Origin: Geothrix sp. PMB-07
Lineage (GTDB): Bacteria > Acidobacteriota > Holophagae > Holophagales > Holophagaceae
Direction: 5' to 3'
Assembly (NCBI RefSeq): GCF_030758935.1
Contig: NZ_CP132333.1
Coordinates: 1,488,992 to 1,552,991 of the forward strand
DNA: 64,000 nt
The notes under the pieces were generated by a model, which saw nothing but the letters and a program-made list of their open reading frames with translations, was not told the origin of the DNA and searched no databases. Numbering within the stretch: position 1 is the stretch's first letter; each line of letters begins with the position of its first letter. The position numbers and the translations under genes are program-made. Shown in pieces: positions 7,828-16,528 of the stretch.

Positions 7828-8523
7828 ATGGCTGTCTGGATCGCACCCACGGGCAACGAGGTCAACCTGCTGGAGGTCATGCTCCACGCGGGGCCGGTCT
7901 CCAAGATGGTGTTGCTGATCCTGGCCATCTTCTCGCTTCTCAGCTGGGTGGTGATCATCCGGAAGACGCTGCTCTACCGGAACAGCCGCGGCACCTCTGA
8001 ACGGTTCCGAGATGCCTTCAAGCGCGCCACCGACTGGCGGGAGTTCAAGCAACAGGTGGAGAAATACTCCCTGAGTCCCCTGGTGGGCCTGTTCGTGGCT
8101 GGCTATGGAGAGGTGACCTACCAGCTGCGCCAGGTGGGCCAGGATGGACGCCCCCAGCTGCGCAGCATGGAGGCGGTGGAGCGCAGCCTTCAACGGGCCA
8201 GTGTGGTGGAGATGGGGCGCCTTGAGCGGTCCCTGGGCGGATTGGCCACGGTGGCCGCCGTGAGTCCCTTCATCGGCCTCTTCGGCACCGTGTGGGGCAT
8301 CATCGATGCGTTTCGCGGCATCGGTGCCACGGGCAATGCGAACCTGGCCACGGTGGCTCCCGGCATCTCCGAGGCCCTGGTGGCCACGGCCATCGGCCTG
8401 GTGGCGGCCATTCCCGCCCTCATGGCCTACAACTTCTTCCAGGGACAGCTCAAGCAGTTCCAGACCGAACTCGACGATTTCTCCCTCGAGTTCATCAGCC
8501 TTTCTGAGCGGAACTTCACCTGA
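7828..8523 (+). CDS. TolQ/ExbB-type proton channel subunit
   Basis: A 231-aa MotA/TolQ/ExbB family inner-membrane protein with three helices: about 20-42, and two C-terminal helices in LATVAAVSPFIGLFGTVWG (near 137-160) and ALVATAIGLVAAIPALMAYN (near 185-205). Such proteins use the proton gradient to power TonB, TolA or gliding machines. A strong GGAAGGAGG precedes ATG 7828. No ExbD/TolR or TonB partner is adjacent; instead a polysaccharide deacetylase starts inside its stop codon. TolQ versus ExbB cannot be settled here, so no symbol is given. Confidence 0.88.
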   Translation: MAVWIAPTGNEVNLLEVMLHAGPVSKMVLLILAIFSLLSWVVIIRKTLLYRNSRGTSERFRDAFKRATDWREFKQQVEKYSLSPLVGLFVAGYGEVTYQLRQVGQDGRPQLRSMEAVERSLQRASVVEMGRLERSLGGLATVAAVSPFIGLFGTVWGIIDAFRGIGATGNANLATVAPGISEALVATAIGLVAAIPALMAYNFFQGQLKQFQTELDDFSLEFISLSERNFT

Positions 8524-9338
8524 AGGCGCGCCGCCTACCTCTCTCCCTGGACTGGGAGGACTGGTTCCAGCTCTGCTGCCCACCCTTTGATCGGCTGGGA
8601 GCCCTGGATCGCTACGAGTGCCGCCTGGAGCTGGCCACGGAGCTGTCCCTGGCCCTGTGCGCCGATCTGGGCGCCAAGGCCACCTGGTTCTGCCTGGGCG
8701 ATCAGGCCCGCCGCCATCCGGGTCTGCTCCGCCGCATCGCAGCCGCGGGCCATGCCATCGCCTTGCATGGCCTCACCCACCGCCGCGCCTTCGAGATGGA
8801 CCGCGCGGATTGGCGCCAGGCGGTGCGGGACGGCAAGACCCTGCTGGAGGACCTTTCGGGTTCGGCGGTGCGAGGCTACCGCGCCCCGGAATGGAGCCTG
8901 CGCGGCGCCGCCGCGGATTGGTGGCAGGATCTGCCGGAATTGGGTTTTCACTACGATTCCAGCCGCGTGCCGCTGGCGGTGATCGGAACGCCCGCCTGGC
9001 CACGCCTTCCCCATCAACTCGCCGAAGGGTTCTGGGAACTGCCGCCGCCCGTGCTCTGGTCGGGGCCTGTGCGCATGCCCCTCTGGGGCTGGGGGCCGCG
9101 GGTGCTGCCCTTCAGCCTGGTGCGCCGGGCGCTGGAAACCCTGGCTCAGGAGGATGCAGGCACGCCCCTGGTGCTGCATCCCTGGGAACTGGATGCGGAG
9201 CAGCCGAGGCTGCCCGGATTGACGCTGGGGCATCGCTACACCCACAGCGCGGGCCTGCGTGGCTACGCGGGGCGACTGCGCGATCTTTGGGATGGCTTTC
9301 AGCTCACCACCCTCGAAACCTGGGTGGAGGCCCGATGA
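8520..9338 (+). CDS. Polysaccharide deacetylase (NodB fold), apparent CTG start
   Basis: A 272-aa carbohydrate esterase-4 type deacetylase. The frame begins with LSLDWEDWFQ, the first catalytic-Asp motif (D11, D14 counted from CTG), and the metal-binding HGLTH is at 83-87. Later motifs are RGYRAPEWSL, HYDSS and LVLHPWELD. The first ATG, GTG or TTG in frame is TTG 8763, which would remove the DWEDW motif and strand; an in-frame TGA lies at 8505. The only plausible start is therefore CTG 8520, overlapping the previous TGA as CTGA. There is no signal peptide, as in the exopolysaccharide-linked DUF3473-type deacetylases. The substrate is unknown. Confidence 0.85.
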   Translation: MKARRLPLSLDWEDWFQLCCPPFDRLGALDRYECRLELATELSLALCADLGAKATWFCLGDQARRHPGLLRRIAAAGHAIALHGLTHRRAFEMDRADWRQAVRDGKTLLEDLSGSAVRGYRAPEWSLRGAAADWWQDLPELGFHYDSSRVPLAVIGTPAWPRLPHQLAEGFWELPPPVLWSGPVRMPLWGWGPRVLPFSLVRRALETLAQEDAGTPLVLHPWELDAEQPRLPGLTLGHRYTHSAGLRGYAGRLRDLWDGFQLTTLETWVEAR

Positions 9339-10081
9339 CTGCGCCGATGACCGCGCCATTGACTGCGTTGCCTCTCATCCTGCTGGCTCCCTCGGAGGAG
9401 AAAGCCTCCGGCGGCGCCAAGGGCCGACTGGTAGAGTCCCCGGCCCAGCGCTGGGTGCGGGAGCGGCTGGTGGCCCTGGCCAAGACGGGCACGCCCGACC
9501 AGCTCCGGAAGGCTTTCGACGTGAAGGATCTGGCCCTGGACAAGGCCCGCAGCGAGGCCCTGGCCTTGGCGGGTGCCGTGCCCCTGCTGCCGGCCTTGGC
9601 GCGCTACACCGGCGTCGCCTTCCAGGCCCTGGATGCGGCCTCGCTGCCGCCCAGCGTGTGGCCCCAGGTCTACATTCTGTCGAACCTGCGAGGTCTGGTG
9701 CGGGGAGATGAAACCGTGCCGCCCTACAAGCTGAAGCTGGGGGCCATCCCCGGCCTGAAGGGGCATTGGCGCAAGGCCCTGGCCACCTCGCTGGAGGCCC
9801 TTCCGGAGGGCCCGGTCTGGGAACTGCTGCCCGGTGATTCAGCGGATCTGCTCAAGGGCTGGGCGCGGCCCCGGCATTCCGTGGAGATCTTCGATGCCCG
9901 CGGCAAGGCCATCAGCCACTTCTCCAAGAAATACCGGGGCCTCGTGGCCCGCTGGATCCTCACCCACCAGCAGGGTGATCCCAGGCGGGTGCTGAAGGGC
10001 CGCATCCCGGGCTGCCACTGGGAGGGACTTGGAGAGAACGAGCAGGGCGGCCTGACCCTGCGCCTGGTGGTGGAACCATGA
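9335..10081 (+). CDS. yaaA: YaaA family (DUF328) peroxide stress protein
   Basis: A 248-aa YaaA/UPF0246-type cytoplasmic protein; the E. coli member lowers free iron and limits oxidative DNA damage during peroxide stress. Family features are PLILLAPSEEKAS at the start, YILSNLRGLVRGDETVPPYKL in the middle and SKKYRGLVARWIL near the end. The region equivalent to the usual NLAS-x-EY motif is divergent (PGDSADLLKGW). ATG 9335 overlaps the deacetylase stop as ATGA, so translation is coupled. Its position in an operon with a deacetylase and nadB is unexplained. Confidence 0.85.
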   Translation: MTAPMTAPLTALPLILLAPSEEKASGGAKGRLVESPAQRWVRERLVALAKTGTPDQLRKAFDVKDLALDKARSEALALAGAVPLLPALARYTGVAFQALDAASLPPSVWPQVYILSNLRGLVRGDETVPPYKLKLGAIPGLKGHWRKALATSLEALPEGPVWELLPGDSADLLKGWARPRHSVEIFDARGKAISHFSKKYRGLVARWILTHQQGDPRRVLKGRIPGCHWEGLGENEQGGLTLRLVVEP

Positions 10082-10911
10082 GCGATGCCTGCAACCGCAC
10101 CCCCTTCTGGCAGCGGCAGCCCCGGCTGCCCCTGGAGATCCACCGTTTTCTGCAGGACCGCATGGAGGCGGCGCTCCATGCTCCGGAGGCCCGGCAGATT
10201 CTGGTCTGGCCCACCATCCTCGGGGCTCCCGCCCTGCGCCAGGCCCATCCGGAGGGCGTGCCTGAGCCGCTGCTGCTGAACCATGCGGCGCGCATGCTGG
10301 GGGCCTTGGGTCATCACGATCCGGCGGGCGCCTGGCAGGCCCATCTCGGCACCTGGTCGGATACCGCCGAACAGGGGCAGGAGGGCGGCTGGCGCCCCTC
10401 GGCGGCCTGGGGCGCCTGGGGCCCCCTCGTCAGCCTGCGCAGCGGCTGGCAATTGGCGGCGCTTACACCCTTGTCTCCAGATGCCACCTATGCGCTGGCT
10501 TCGGGTGTGTCGCTCTTCAACCACGGGCTCTTCCACGAGAGCCATGACGCGCTGGAACCGCTGTGGACCTCGGCCCAGGGTGGCCTCAAGGATCAGCTGC
10601 AGGGACTCATTCTCCTGGCCGGTGGCTACCACCATCTGCAGCAGCACAACCTCGGAGGTCTGCGGGCCCTGTGGGAAGAGGCCCTGGTCCGACTCGAACC
10701 CTGCGGTGGTCGCGTGGCCGCGCCCTGGGGCGAGGTCCGCGCCGAGGCGGCGCTGGACCTGACGCGGCGGCGGCTGGACAGTGCAGGGCAACGGCTGGAC
10801 CTGGCGGTTCATTCGCCGGACCATGAGAAGCGCCTGACAGATGACGCGGATGAAGCTGCGGTCTTTACATCCCTCTGGGATCTGGATCGCCCCACCTGGG
10901 AGCTGGCATGA
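10078..10911 (+). CDS. DUF309 domain protein
   Basis: A 277-aa cytoplasmic protein with a C-terminal DUF309 helical domain: LFNHGLFHESHDALEPLWTS near residues 148-167 followed by LQGLILLAGGYHHLQQHN. The H-x3-H/E pattern of this family is intact. The N-terminal half (about 1-135) is not recognised. It starts at ATG 10078 overlapping yaaA (ATGA) and ends overlapping nadB (ATGA). DUF309 proteins have no established biochemical role, so none is claimed. Confidence 0.8.
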   Translation: MSDACNRTPFWQRQPRLPLEIHRFLQDRMEAALHAPEARQILVWPTILGAPALRQAHPEGVPEPLLLNHAARMLGALGHHDPAGAWQAHLGTWSDTAEQGQEGGWRPSAAWGAWGPLVSLRSGWQLAALTPLSPDATYALASGVSLFNHGLFHESHDALEPLWTSAQGGLKDQLQGLILLAGGYHHLQQHNLGGLRALWEEALVRLEPCGGRVAAPWGEVRAEAALDLTRRRLDSAGQRLDLAVHSPDHEKRLTDDADEAAVFTSLWDLDRPTWELA

Positions 10912-12482
10912 GGGACGCCACGGATCTGCTGGTCTTGGGAGCGGGCATCGCCGGCTGTTCGGCAGCGCTGCGGGCCGCGGACCTGGGCGCCTCCGTGGTG
11001 CTGGTGGCCAAGGACGAACTGGGTGGCACCAACACCTCCTGGGCCCAGGGCGGCATCATCGGCCTCGCACCCCCGGAGGAAGGCGATTCGCCGGATCTGT
11101 TGGCCTCTGACATAGAAAACGCTGGTGCGGGACTCTGCCGCCACGAGGCCGTGCGCCTCTTGGCCGAGGAAGGGCCCAAACTCTGCCGCAGCTTCCTGTG
11201 GGAGCGGCTGGGCGTGCCCTTTGATCTGAATGGCCACGCCACGCCGGACCCCACCGCCGAGGCCGCCCACAGCGCACGGCGCATCTACCACGCCAAAGAC
11301 GCCACGGGCCTCGCCATCCAGACCGCCCTCAGCGAGGCGGTGCGCCAGCATCCCAACATCCGTGTCGAAGAACGGCTCTGCCTGGTGGATCTCATCACCA
11401 GCCCTCACCACTGCATTAGCCCCGAGCGCATCTACGAGCCCATCCGTGTGCATGGGGCCTTCCTGTTCGATCCCGCCAGCGGCGAAGTGGAAGGGGTGCT
11501 GGCCAAGCGCACCCTGCTGGCCACAGGGGGCCTGGGCTACCTCTACCTGCACACCACCAACCCCCCCGGCGCCACAGGCGATGGTTTGGCGGCGGCCTAC
11601 CGCGCCAGCGCCCGCATCGTGAACTGCGAGTACGTGCAGTTCCACCCCACGGCCCTCTACGTGCCGGGCAAGCCGCGGACGCTGCTGACGGAAGCCCTCC
11701 GGGGCGAAGGTGCCTGGCTGGTGAACCGCAAGGGCGAACGCTTCATGGAGAAGTACGAGCCCGAGCATCTGGAATTGGCCCCACGCGACGTGGTGAGCCG
11801 GGCCATCTTCCAGGAGATGGCACTCAGTGGCGAACCCAACGTGTTCCTGGATCTGGCCCCGGTGGCGGCGCACCTGGATCTGGATTCCCACTTCCCCACG
11901 GTGATGGCCGCCTGCCGGGCCGAGGGGCTGGATCCGGCCCGCCAGCCCATTCCCGTGGTGCCTGCGGCCCACTATTTCTGCGGTGGCGTGCTGGTGGATC
12001 TGGAGGGGCGCACCAGTCTGCCGGGGCTCTACGCGGCGGGTGAAGTGGCCTGCACGGGCCTGCACGGCGCGAACCGCCTGGCCTCCACCAGCCTGCTGGA
12101 GGGCCTGCTGTGGGGGTTCCGCGGGGCCGAGGCCGCCGTGCGCGAGCTGGGGGAGGCGAGCACGCCCGACCCGTCAGAACTGGCGCCCTGGCGCATGCCC
12201 GAATCGCCCGAGCCCACGGATCCCCTCCTCATCGACCAGGACTGGGGCCTCATCCGCAGCACCCTCTGGAACTACGCTGGCATCGTGCGCACCGGCGCCC
12301 GGCTGGAGCGGGCCAAGGCGGATCTGCACTACCTCAACCACCGCATCGAGCGCTTCTACCACGAGGCCGGCCTCAGCCGCGAGCTGCTGGAACTTCGCAG
12401 CGGCATCATCTGCGCCCGGCTGATCCTGAACGCGGCCCTGCAGAATCCAGAAAGCCGCGGCTGCCATTACCGGGTGGACTGA
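10908..12482 (+). CDS. nadB: L-aspartate oxidase
   Basis: A 524-aa FAD enzyme that oxidises aspartate to iminoaspartate, the first step of de novo NAD synthesis. It has the FAD loop GAGIAG (11-16), GGTNTSWAQGGI (39-50), CEYVQFHPTALY and AAHYFCGGVLVDLEGRTSLPGLYAAGEVACTGLHG with GANRLASTSLLEGL. The shape fits NadB rather than succinate dehydrogenase, which lacks this short C-terminal helical domain. nadA and nadC are not in the window. It is the last gene of a chain in which every junction from TolQ onward is a 4-nt overlap. Confidence 0.94.
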   Translation: MRDATDLLVLGAGIAGCSAALRAADLGASVVLVAKDELGGTNTSWAQGGIIGLAPPEEGDSPDLLASDIENAGAGLCRHEAVRLLAEEGPKLCRSFLWERLGVPFDLNGHATPDPTAEAAHSARRIYHAKDATGLAIQTALSEAVRQHPNIRVEERLCLVDLITSPHHCISPERIYEPIRVHGAFLFDPASGEVEGVLAKRTLLATGGLGYLYLHTTNPPGATGDGLAAAYRASARIVNCEYVQFHPTALYVPGKPRTLLTEALRGEGAWLVNRKGERFMEKYEPEHLELAPRDVVSRAIFQEMALSGEPNVFLDLAPVAAHLDLDSHFPTVMAACRAEGLDPARQPIPVVPAAHYFCGGVLVDLEGRTSLPGLYAAGEVACTGLHGANRLASTSLLEGLLWGFRGAEAAVRELGEASTPDPSELAPWRMPESPEPTDPLLIDQDWGLIRSTLWNYAGIVRTGARLERAKADLHYLNHRIERFYHEAGLSRELLELRSGIICARLILNAALQNPESRGCHYRVD

Positions 12483-12506
12483 CGGCAAACCAGGCCTTTC
12501 TGCTTT

Positions 12507-12530
12507 CTTGGTGCCTTAGTGCCTTGGTGG
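12507..12530. repeat. Three 8-bp tandem units upstream of sdaA
   Basis: CTTGGTGC, CTTAGTGC and CTTGGTGG follow each other without gaps, then TGATCTTTTG. The array fills most of the 85-bp nadB-sdaA spacer. Its role is unknown; similar CTTNGTGN-type periodic DNA is something I recall from other bacterial intergenic regions, which I cannot check here. Confidence 0.6.
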
Positions 12531-12567
12531 TGATCTTTTGTCTTTTTGATATGTGGATGAAGCGACA

Positions 12568-13977
12568 ATGGAGGGCATGACGCTCTCGGTTTTCGACCTC
12601 TTCCGCATCGGCATCGGACCGAGTTCCTCCCACACGGTGGGGCCCATGCGGGCGGCGCGGAGCTTCGCGCTGCGATTGGAGCGGGAGGGCCTGCTGGCCC
12701 GCACCGCCGCGGTGCGGTCGGAACTTTTTGGCAGCCTCGGCGCCACGGGGCGGGGCCACGGAAGCGACACCGCCGTGATCCTGGGGCTGCTGGGCGAGAC
12801 GCCAGAGGGCGTCGATGTGGCCGCAGTGGCGGGCCTTCTCGCGAAGGTGCGCGGCACGGAACGGTTGCGGCTGCTGGGGTGCCACGAGGTGGCCTTCCGC
12901 GAGGCGGAGCACCTGCTGATGTTGCGGAAGAACCTCCCCTACCATCCCAATGGCATGCAGTTCACGGCCCTCGACGATGGGGGCGCGGAGCTGCTGAGCC
13001 AGGTCTTCTACTCCACAGGCGGCGGCTTCGTGGTGGAGGAGGGCGCCGTGTCCAGTGGGCCGGAGCGGACCCCGCCTCCCCATGCCTTCCACACGAGCGC
13101 TGATCTGCTGGGCATCTGCCGCGACCTCGACCTGTCCATCAGCGAGGTGATGTGGGCGAACGAGCGGACCTGGCGCCCGGAGGAAGAGATCCGGCAGGGG
13201 CTGCTGGGCATCTGGGAGGTGATGCAGGCCTGTGTGCGGCGAGGCTGCACCGCCGAAGGGCTGCTGCCCGGAGGGCTGCAGGTCCCGCGCAGGGCCCCGG
13301 TGCTCTTCCGGCGCCTCACGGAATCCCCCGAGGCAGGCCTGAAGGATCCCCTCACTGCCATGGATTTCGTGAGCCTCTACGCCCTGGCGGTCAACGAGGA
13401 GAATGCCGCCGGGGGCCGCGTGGTGACGGCGCCCACCAATGGGGCCGCGGGCATCCTGCCAGCGGTGCTGCACTACTACCGCCGCTTCGTGCCCGGTGCC
13501 ACGGATGAGGGTGTCGTGAGCTTCCTGCTCACGGCCGGGGCCATCGGCGCCCTCTACAAGGAGAACGCCTCCATCAGCGGCGCGGAAGTGGGCTGCCAGG
13601 GCGAGGTGGGCGTGGCCTGCTCCATGGCCGCCGGGGCTCTGGCGGAGGTGATGGGCGGCACGCCGGACCAGGTGGAGAACGCGGCGGAAATCGGCATGGA
13701 GCACAACCTGGGCCTCACCTGCGACCCCATCGGCGGGCTGGTGCAGGTGCCCTGCATCGAGCGCAATGCCATGGCCAGCGTGAAGGCCATCAATGCCGCG
13801 CGCATGTCGCTCTATGGCAACGGCCACCATTTCGTCAGCCTCGACAAAGTCATCCGCACCATGCGCGACACGGGCGCCGACATGAAGAGCAAATACAAGG
13901 AGACCTCCCGCGGCGGCCTGGCGGTCAATGTGCTGGACGCCTCCATGGATCTCACGGTCAACCTTCCGGAGTGCTGA
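12568..13977 (+). CDS. sdaA: L-serine ammonia-lyase (iron-sulfur)
   Basis: A fused single-chain serine dehydratase of about 469 aa that deaminates L-serine to pyruvate. The beta domain starts [21 protein letters not shown]. The alpha domain holds [15 protein letters not shown] and the three cysteines that bind the 4Fe-4S cluster in GCQGE, LTCDP and VPCIER. The start is uncertain: GTG 12553, ATG 12568 and ATG 12577 are in frame. GGAGGG at 12570-12575 is too close to 12577, and homologues begin close to SVFDLF, so only the first few residues are in doubt. Confidence 0.93.
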   Translation: MEGMTLSVFDLFRIGIGPSSSHTVGPMRAARSFALRLEREGLLARTAAVRSELFGSLGATGRGHGSDTAVILGLLGETPEGVDVAAVAGLLAKVRGTERLRLLGCHEVAFREAEHLLMLRKNLPYHPNGMQFTALDDGGAELLSQVFYSTGGGFVVEEGAVSSGPERTPPPHAFHTSADLLGICRDLDLSISEVMWANERTWRPEEEIRQGLLGIWEVMQACVRRGCTAEGLLPGGLQVPRRAPVLFRRLTESPEAGLKDPLTAMDFVSLYALAVNEENAAGGRVVTAPTNGAAGILPAVLHYYRRFVPGATDEGVVSFLLTAGAIGALYKENASISGAEVGCQGEVGVACSMAAGALAEVMGGTPDQVENAAEIGMEHNLGLTCDPIGGLVQVPCIERNAMASVKAINAARMSLYGNGHHFVSLDKVIRTMRDTGADMKSKYKETSRGGLAVNVLDASMDLTVNLPEC

Positions 13978-14711
13978 TGCGACGTCTGGCCTTCCTCTCC
14001 CTGGCTGCCTGCGGGCTTGTGTCGGCTCAGGGCTCGGGGCTGGACGAAGGCCGTCTGGATCCCGTCTGGTTCGGTTCTGCGGTGGTCTTTCAGCCTTCGA
14101 AGGATCTCGGGTTCCAGTGGCTCAAGCCCGGCTTGGATCTGCAGAAGCGTTCCCTGCGGTTGAAGGCCTGGGAGCCCACGGCCTGGCTGCTGGGCAAGCG
14201 GGGAACCCAGGATCAGCTCTTCCTGCTGAGGGTGGAGCGCAGCCTTCAGTCCGATCTGGACAAGCGCCTTCGCCGTGGGCTCAAGGGCGCGCTGCCCGTG
14301 TCCACCGCAGCGGGGGATGTGACGCTCATTGGCCGCGTGGTGGATGCGGTGGGCGCCGCCGAAGACAGCATGGTGCCCGGCACGATGACGCTTTCTTTCG
14401 ACGTGAAGCTGGTGGATGGCGACTCCGGCGACCTGCTGGGCGCCTTCCACACCACGCTTAGCGGGCCGGGCACCGAGGCGGTCATGGGCCAGTACTGGCG
14501 GTGGTGCGAAGACCTTGGCCGGTTGCTGGCGAAGCAGGTTCCCGCGCCCGCGGCGGCGAAGCCGGTGGCTGCGCCTCCGCCCGCTTCGGTTCCTCCCGCC
14601 TTCGACCTGGAGGGTGCCCTGCGCCGCATCGAGGGTCTCAAGCGGGATGGCCTCCTCAGTGAAGAGGAGTGCGCGGTGCTGCGGAAGAAGGCCGCTGCAA
14701 AGGCGAAGTGA
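13977..14711 (+). CDS. Exported protein with C-terminal SHOCT-like segment
   Basis: A 244-aa protein with a Sec signal peptide ([17 protein letters not shown]). The mature part contains a beta-rich stretch VTLIGRVVDAVGAAEDSMVPG...LSFDVKLVDGDSGDLLGAFH that resembles DUF3313/DUF4410-type lipoproteins. A Pro/Ala linker near 190 leads to LRRIEGLKRDGLLSEEECAVLRKK, a SHOCT-like helical hairpin. ATG 13977 overlaps the sdaA stop as TGATG and has GGAG 5 nt upstream. It is probably periplasmic; its function is unknown. Confidence 0.75.
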   Translation: MRRLAFLSLAACGLVSAQGSGLDEGRLDPVWFGSAVVFQPSKDLGFQWLKPGLDLQKRSLRLKAWEPTAWLLGKRGTQDQLFLLRVERSLQSDLDKRLRRGLKGALPVSTAAGDVTLIGRVVDAVGAAEDSMVPGTMTLSFDVKLVDGDSGDLLGAFHTTLSGPGTEAVMGQYWRWCEDLGRLLAKQVPAPAAAKPVAAPPPASVPPAFDLEGALRRIEGLKRDGLLSEEECAVLRKKAAAKAK

Positions 14712-15314
14712 TCAGAGCGGCCAGGGGCCTGCGCCTTCTCGCACCAGGAGGGGCTCGTCTCCGCTGAGATCGACCATGGTGCTCTGCATCCCCAGGGGTT
14801 GCCCGCAGTCCACCACCATGTCGAGCGCGTGGCCCTGTTCCTCCTCGATTTCCCAGGCGGTGTTGAGGATGGGCTGGTCGGGCAGGGTGGCGCTGGTGGT
14901 GATGATGGGCTCGCCCAGGAGCGCCACCAGCGCCTGGCAGAAGGGATGGTCCGGGATGCGGAGACCCACCACCTGCTTGTTCTGAAGGTAGCGGGGCACC
15001 TCACGGCTGGCGGGCAGCAGCACCGTGTAGGGACCGGGCAGCATCTGTTTCAGGATGCGGAAGGTGGGGGTGTCGAGGTGGCGTGTGTAGCGGCAGAACA
15101 TTTCCATGTCCGAGCAGAGGATGGACATGGGCTTCTTGGGATCGCGCCCCTTGATCTGCAGCACCCGATCCACGGCCTTCTTGCGGGAGGCCAGGCAGCC
15201 CAGGCCGAAGAGCGTGTCCGTGGGATAGGCGATGACGCCATCCTTCCGCAACAGCTCGGCGATGCGCTCAAGGTGGCGCGCCTGGGGCGTCTCGGGGTGC
15301 AGGGTGAGGATCAT
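14712..15314 (-). CDS. Sua5/YciO/YrdC family protein (threonylcarbamoyl-AMP synthase-like)
   Basis: A 200-aa YrdC-fold protein. Members make threonylcarbamoyl-AMP for the t6A37 modification of tRNA. Motifs are GVIAYPTDTLFGLGC (26-40), QIKGRDPKKPMSIL (near 53-66), GPYTVLLPAS and ITTSATLPDQP. The PKKPMS motif places it in the family; whether it is the true TsaC/Sua5 or the less understood YciO branch cannot be fixed by eye. Its start overlaps the NUDIX stop (ATGA), and its stop directly abuts the convergent exported-protein gene. Confidence 0.85.
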   Translation of the reverse strand: MILTLHPETPQARHLERIAELLRKDGVIAYPTDTLFGLGCLASRKKAVDRVLQIKGRDPKKPMSILCSDMEMFCRYTRHLDTPTFRILKQMLPGPYTVLLPASREVPRYLQNKQVVGLRIPDHPFCQALVALLGEPIITTSATLPDQPILNTAWEIEEEQGHALDMVVDCGQPLGMQSTMVDLSGDEPLLVREGAGPWPL

Positions 15315-15985
15315 GGCTGGTCCAGGATCTCCCAGCGGGCCCGCCCACGGGAAGGGTGATCCTTCGGCCGCTGGAAGAAACGCTCTGCCAGGGCCGGGTC
15401 GAGCTCTGCGTCAATGCCGCTGCGCCGGGCCTGGAGGGCCAGCAGGGCCATGACGGTGAGGCTGTCGGTGATCTCTCCGCTCAGGACCCGGCGGAGGCAA
15501 TCCCGAAAGGGCTCACGGTGGATCAGCAGCTCCTCGTCATCCTCTGGGTGGTGGGCCTCCACGGGGGACAGCCCGGTGGCCAGGAAGAGGAAGGTCTCCT
15601 CGTCCGTGGAGGAATTGCTGGGGTGGAAGAAGCACAGGGGTTCCCATACCTGAGCCCGGAGGCCCGTTTCCTCGGCGAGTTCCCGCTGGATGGCCTCGAA
15701 GGGGCTTTCGGAGACCTCTCCGCCGCCCTCGGGCAGCTCCCAGGAATAGGCCTCGTGGGGGTAGCGCCACTGGCCCACCAGCACGACACGATCCTGCTCA
15801 TCCATAGCGAGCACCCCACAGGCCGTGCGCTGGAATCCACATACCACGTAGCGGCCCTCGGCGCCCCGGCGGTGCTGGAAGCGATCCTCGCGGAGTCGCA
15901 CCCACGGTGAATCGAACAGGAATGTCCGGCCTTGGATGGCGTAGGGGTTGGGATGTTCGGGCTGGGGCAGGGGCTTCAGGTCCAT
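15311..15985 (-). CDS. NUDIX hydrolase (ADP-ribose pyrophosphatase-like)
   Basis: A 224-aa NUDIX protein. The box is complete: G-x5-E-x7-REL-x-EE-x-GL in the GGGEVSESPFEAIQRELAEE region. The preceding WRYPHEAYSWELPEGG is typical of ADP-ribose or nucleoside-diphosphate-sugar pyrophosphatases (NudF-like). The start at 15985 (MDLKPLPQP) is preferred to an upstream in-frame start at 16042, which lies inside the rpsO terminator. Its final bases overlap the YrdC-family gene. Housekeeping removal of ADP-ribose is the likely role. Confidence 0.87.
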   Translation of the reverse strand: MDLKPLPQPEHPNPYAIQGRTFLFDSPWVRLREDRFQHRRGAEGRYVVCGFQRTACGVLAMDEQDRVVLVGQWRYPHEAYSWELPEGGGEVSESPFEAIQRELAEETGLRAQVWEPLCFFHPSNSSTDEETFLFLATGLSPVEAHHPEDDEELLIHREPFRDCLRRVLSGEITDSLTVMALLALQARRSGIDAELDPALAERFFQRPKDHPSRGRARWEILDQP

Positions 15986-16043
15986 CCACTGACCATAACA
16001 AAACGCCCGCTTGCGCGGGCGAGATCGCTTGGGGATGAACAAG

Positions 16044-16070
16044 AAGAAGCCCAGCTTGGCCGGGCTTCTT
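16044..16070 (-). terminator. Intrinsic terminator of rpsO
   Basis: AAGAAGCCC (16044-16052) pairs with GGGCTTCTT (16062-16070). On the minus strand the stem is followed by a T-rich tract. It lies about 50 nt past the rpsO stop. A second hairpin (16004-16021, CGCCCGC with GCGGGCG) follows before the NUDIX gene. Confidence 0.8.
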
Positions 16071-16117
16071 CGAGGGGGTCCGGGGGTGTGCGCGCAGCGC
16101 GGAACCCCCGGAGAGAT

Positions 16118-16387
16118 TTAACGACGGAGGCCGAGGCGCTCGATCAGGACAGCGTAGCGATCCTTGCTCTTCTTCTTGAGGTAGTCGAGGAGGCGGCGGC
16201 GCTGGCCGACCATGATCATGAGACCGCGGCGGCTGTGGTAGTCCTTGGTGTGGGTCTTGAAGTGCTCGGTCAGATCGTTGATGCGCTTGGTGAGGATCGC
16301 CACCTGCACCTCGGGCGAACCCGTATCTGACTCGTGCTGCTTGTAGTCGTCGATGATGATCTTCTTCTGTTCCACATTGAGGGCCAT
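16118..16387 (-). CDS. rpsO: 30S ribosomal protein S15
   Basis: The 89-aa sequence is full length for S15, which binds 16S rRNA helices 20-22. It contains [49 protein letters not shown] and ERLGLRR. AAAGGAG lies 6 nt before the ATG. The 140-nt region up to tRNA-Leu can fold into hairpins and may carry the feedback control known for S15 in other bacteria. pnp, a frequent neighbour, is not here. Confidence 0.97.
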   Translation of the reverse strand: MALNVEQKKIIIDDYKQHESDTGSPEVQVAILTKRINDLTEHFKTHTKDYHSRRGLMIMVGQRRRLLDYLKKKSKDRYAVLIERLGLRR

Positions 16388-16405
16388 GGTGGCTCCTTTT
16401 CGGGG

Positions 16406-16469
16406 GATCGCCCGTCACCCGATCTTCAGTCCCGTACCGAAGGTGGGTCGAACCTGGGAAAGGCCAGGT
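16406..16469 (-). promoter_or_regulatory. Possible S15 autoregulatory leader
   Basis: On the minus strand the rpsO leader has a hairpin from ACCTGG/CCAGGT (16452-16469, 6-nt loop) and another from GATCG/CGATC (16406-16424). The second lies about 20 nt before the rpsO start. The structure is seen; S15 binding is an inference from known S15 leader regulation. Confidence 0.4.
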
Positions 16470-16528
16470 GCCTTTATCAATCGTGCAGCTTTCTTTGCCC
16501 CTGCTTTCTTCGGCAGCGCCGAAAAAAG

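Noticed and set aside
16509-16523. Hairpin TTCGGC/GCCGAA as terminator of tRNA-Leu
   Set aside because: On the minus strand the T run comes before rather than after the stem, so it does not fit an intrinsic terminator.
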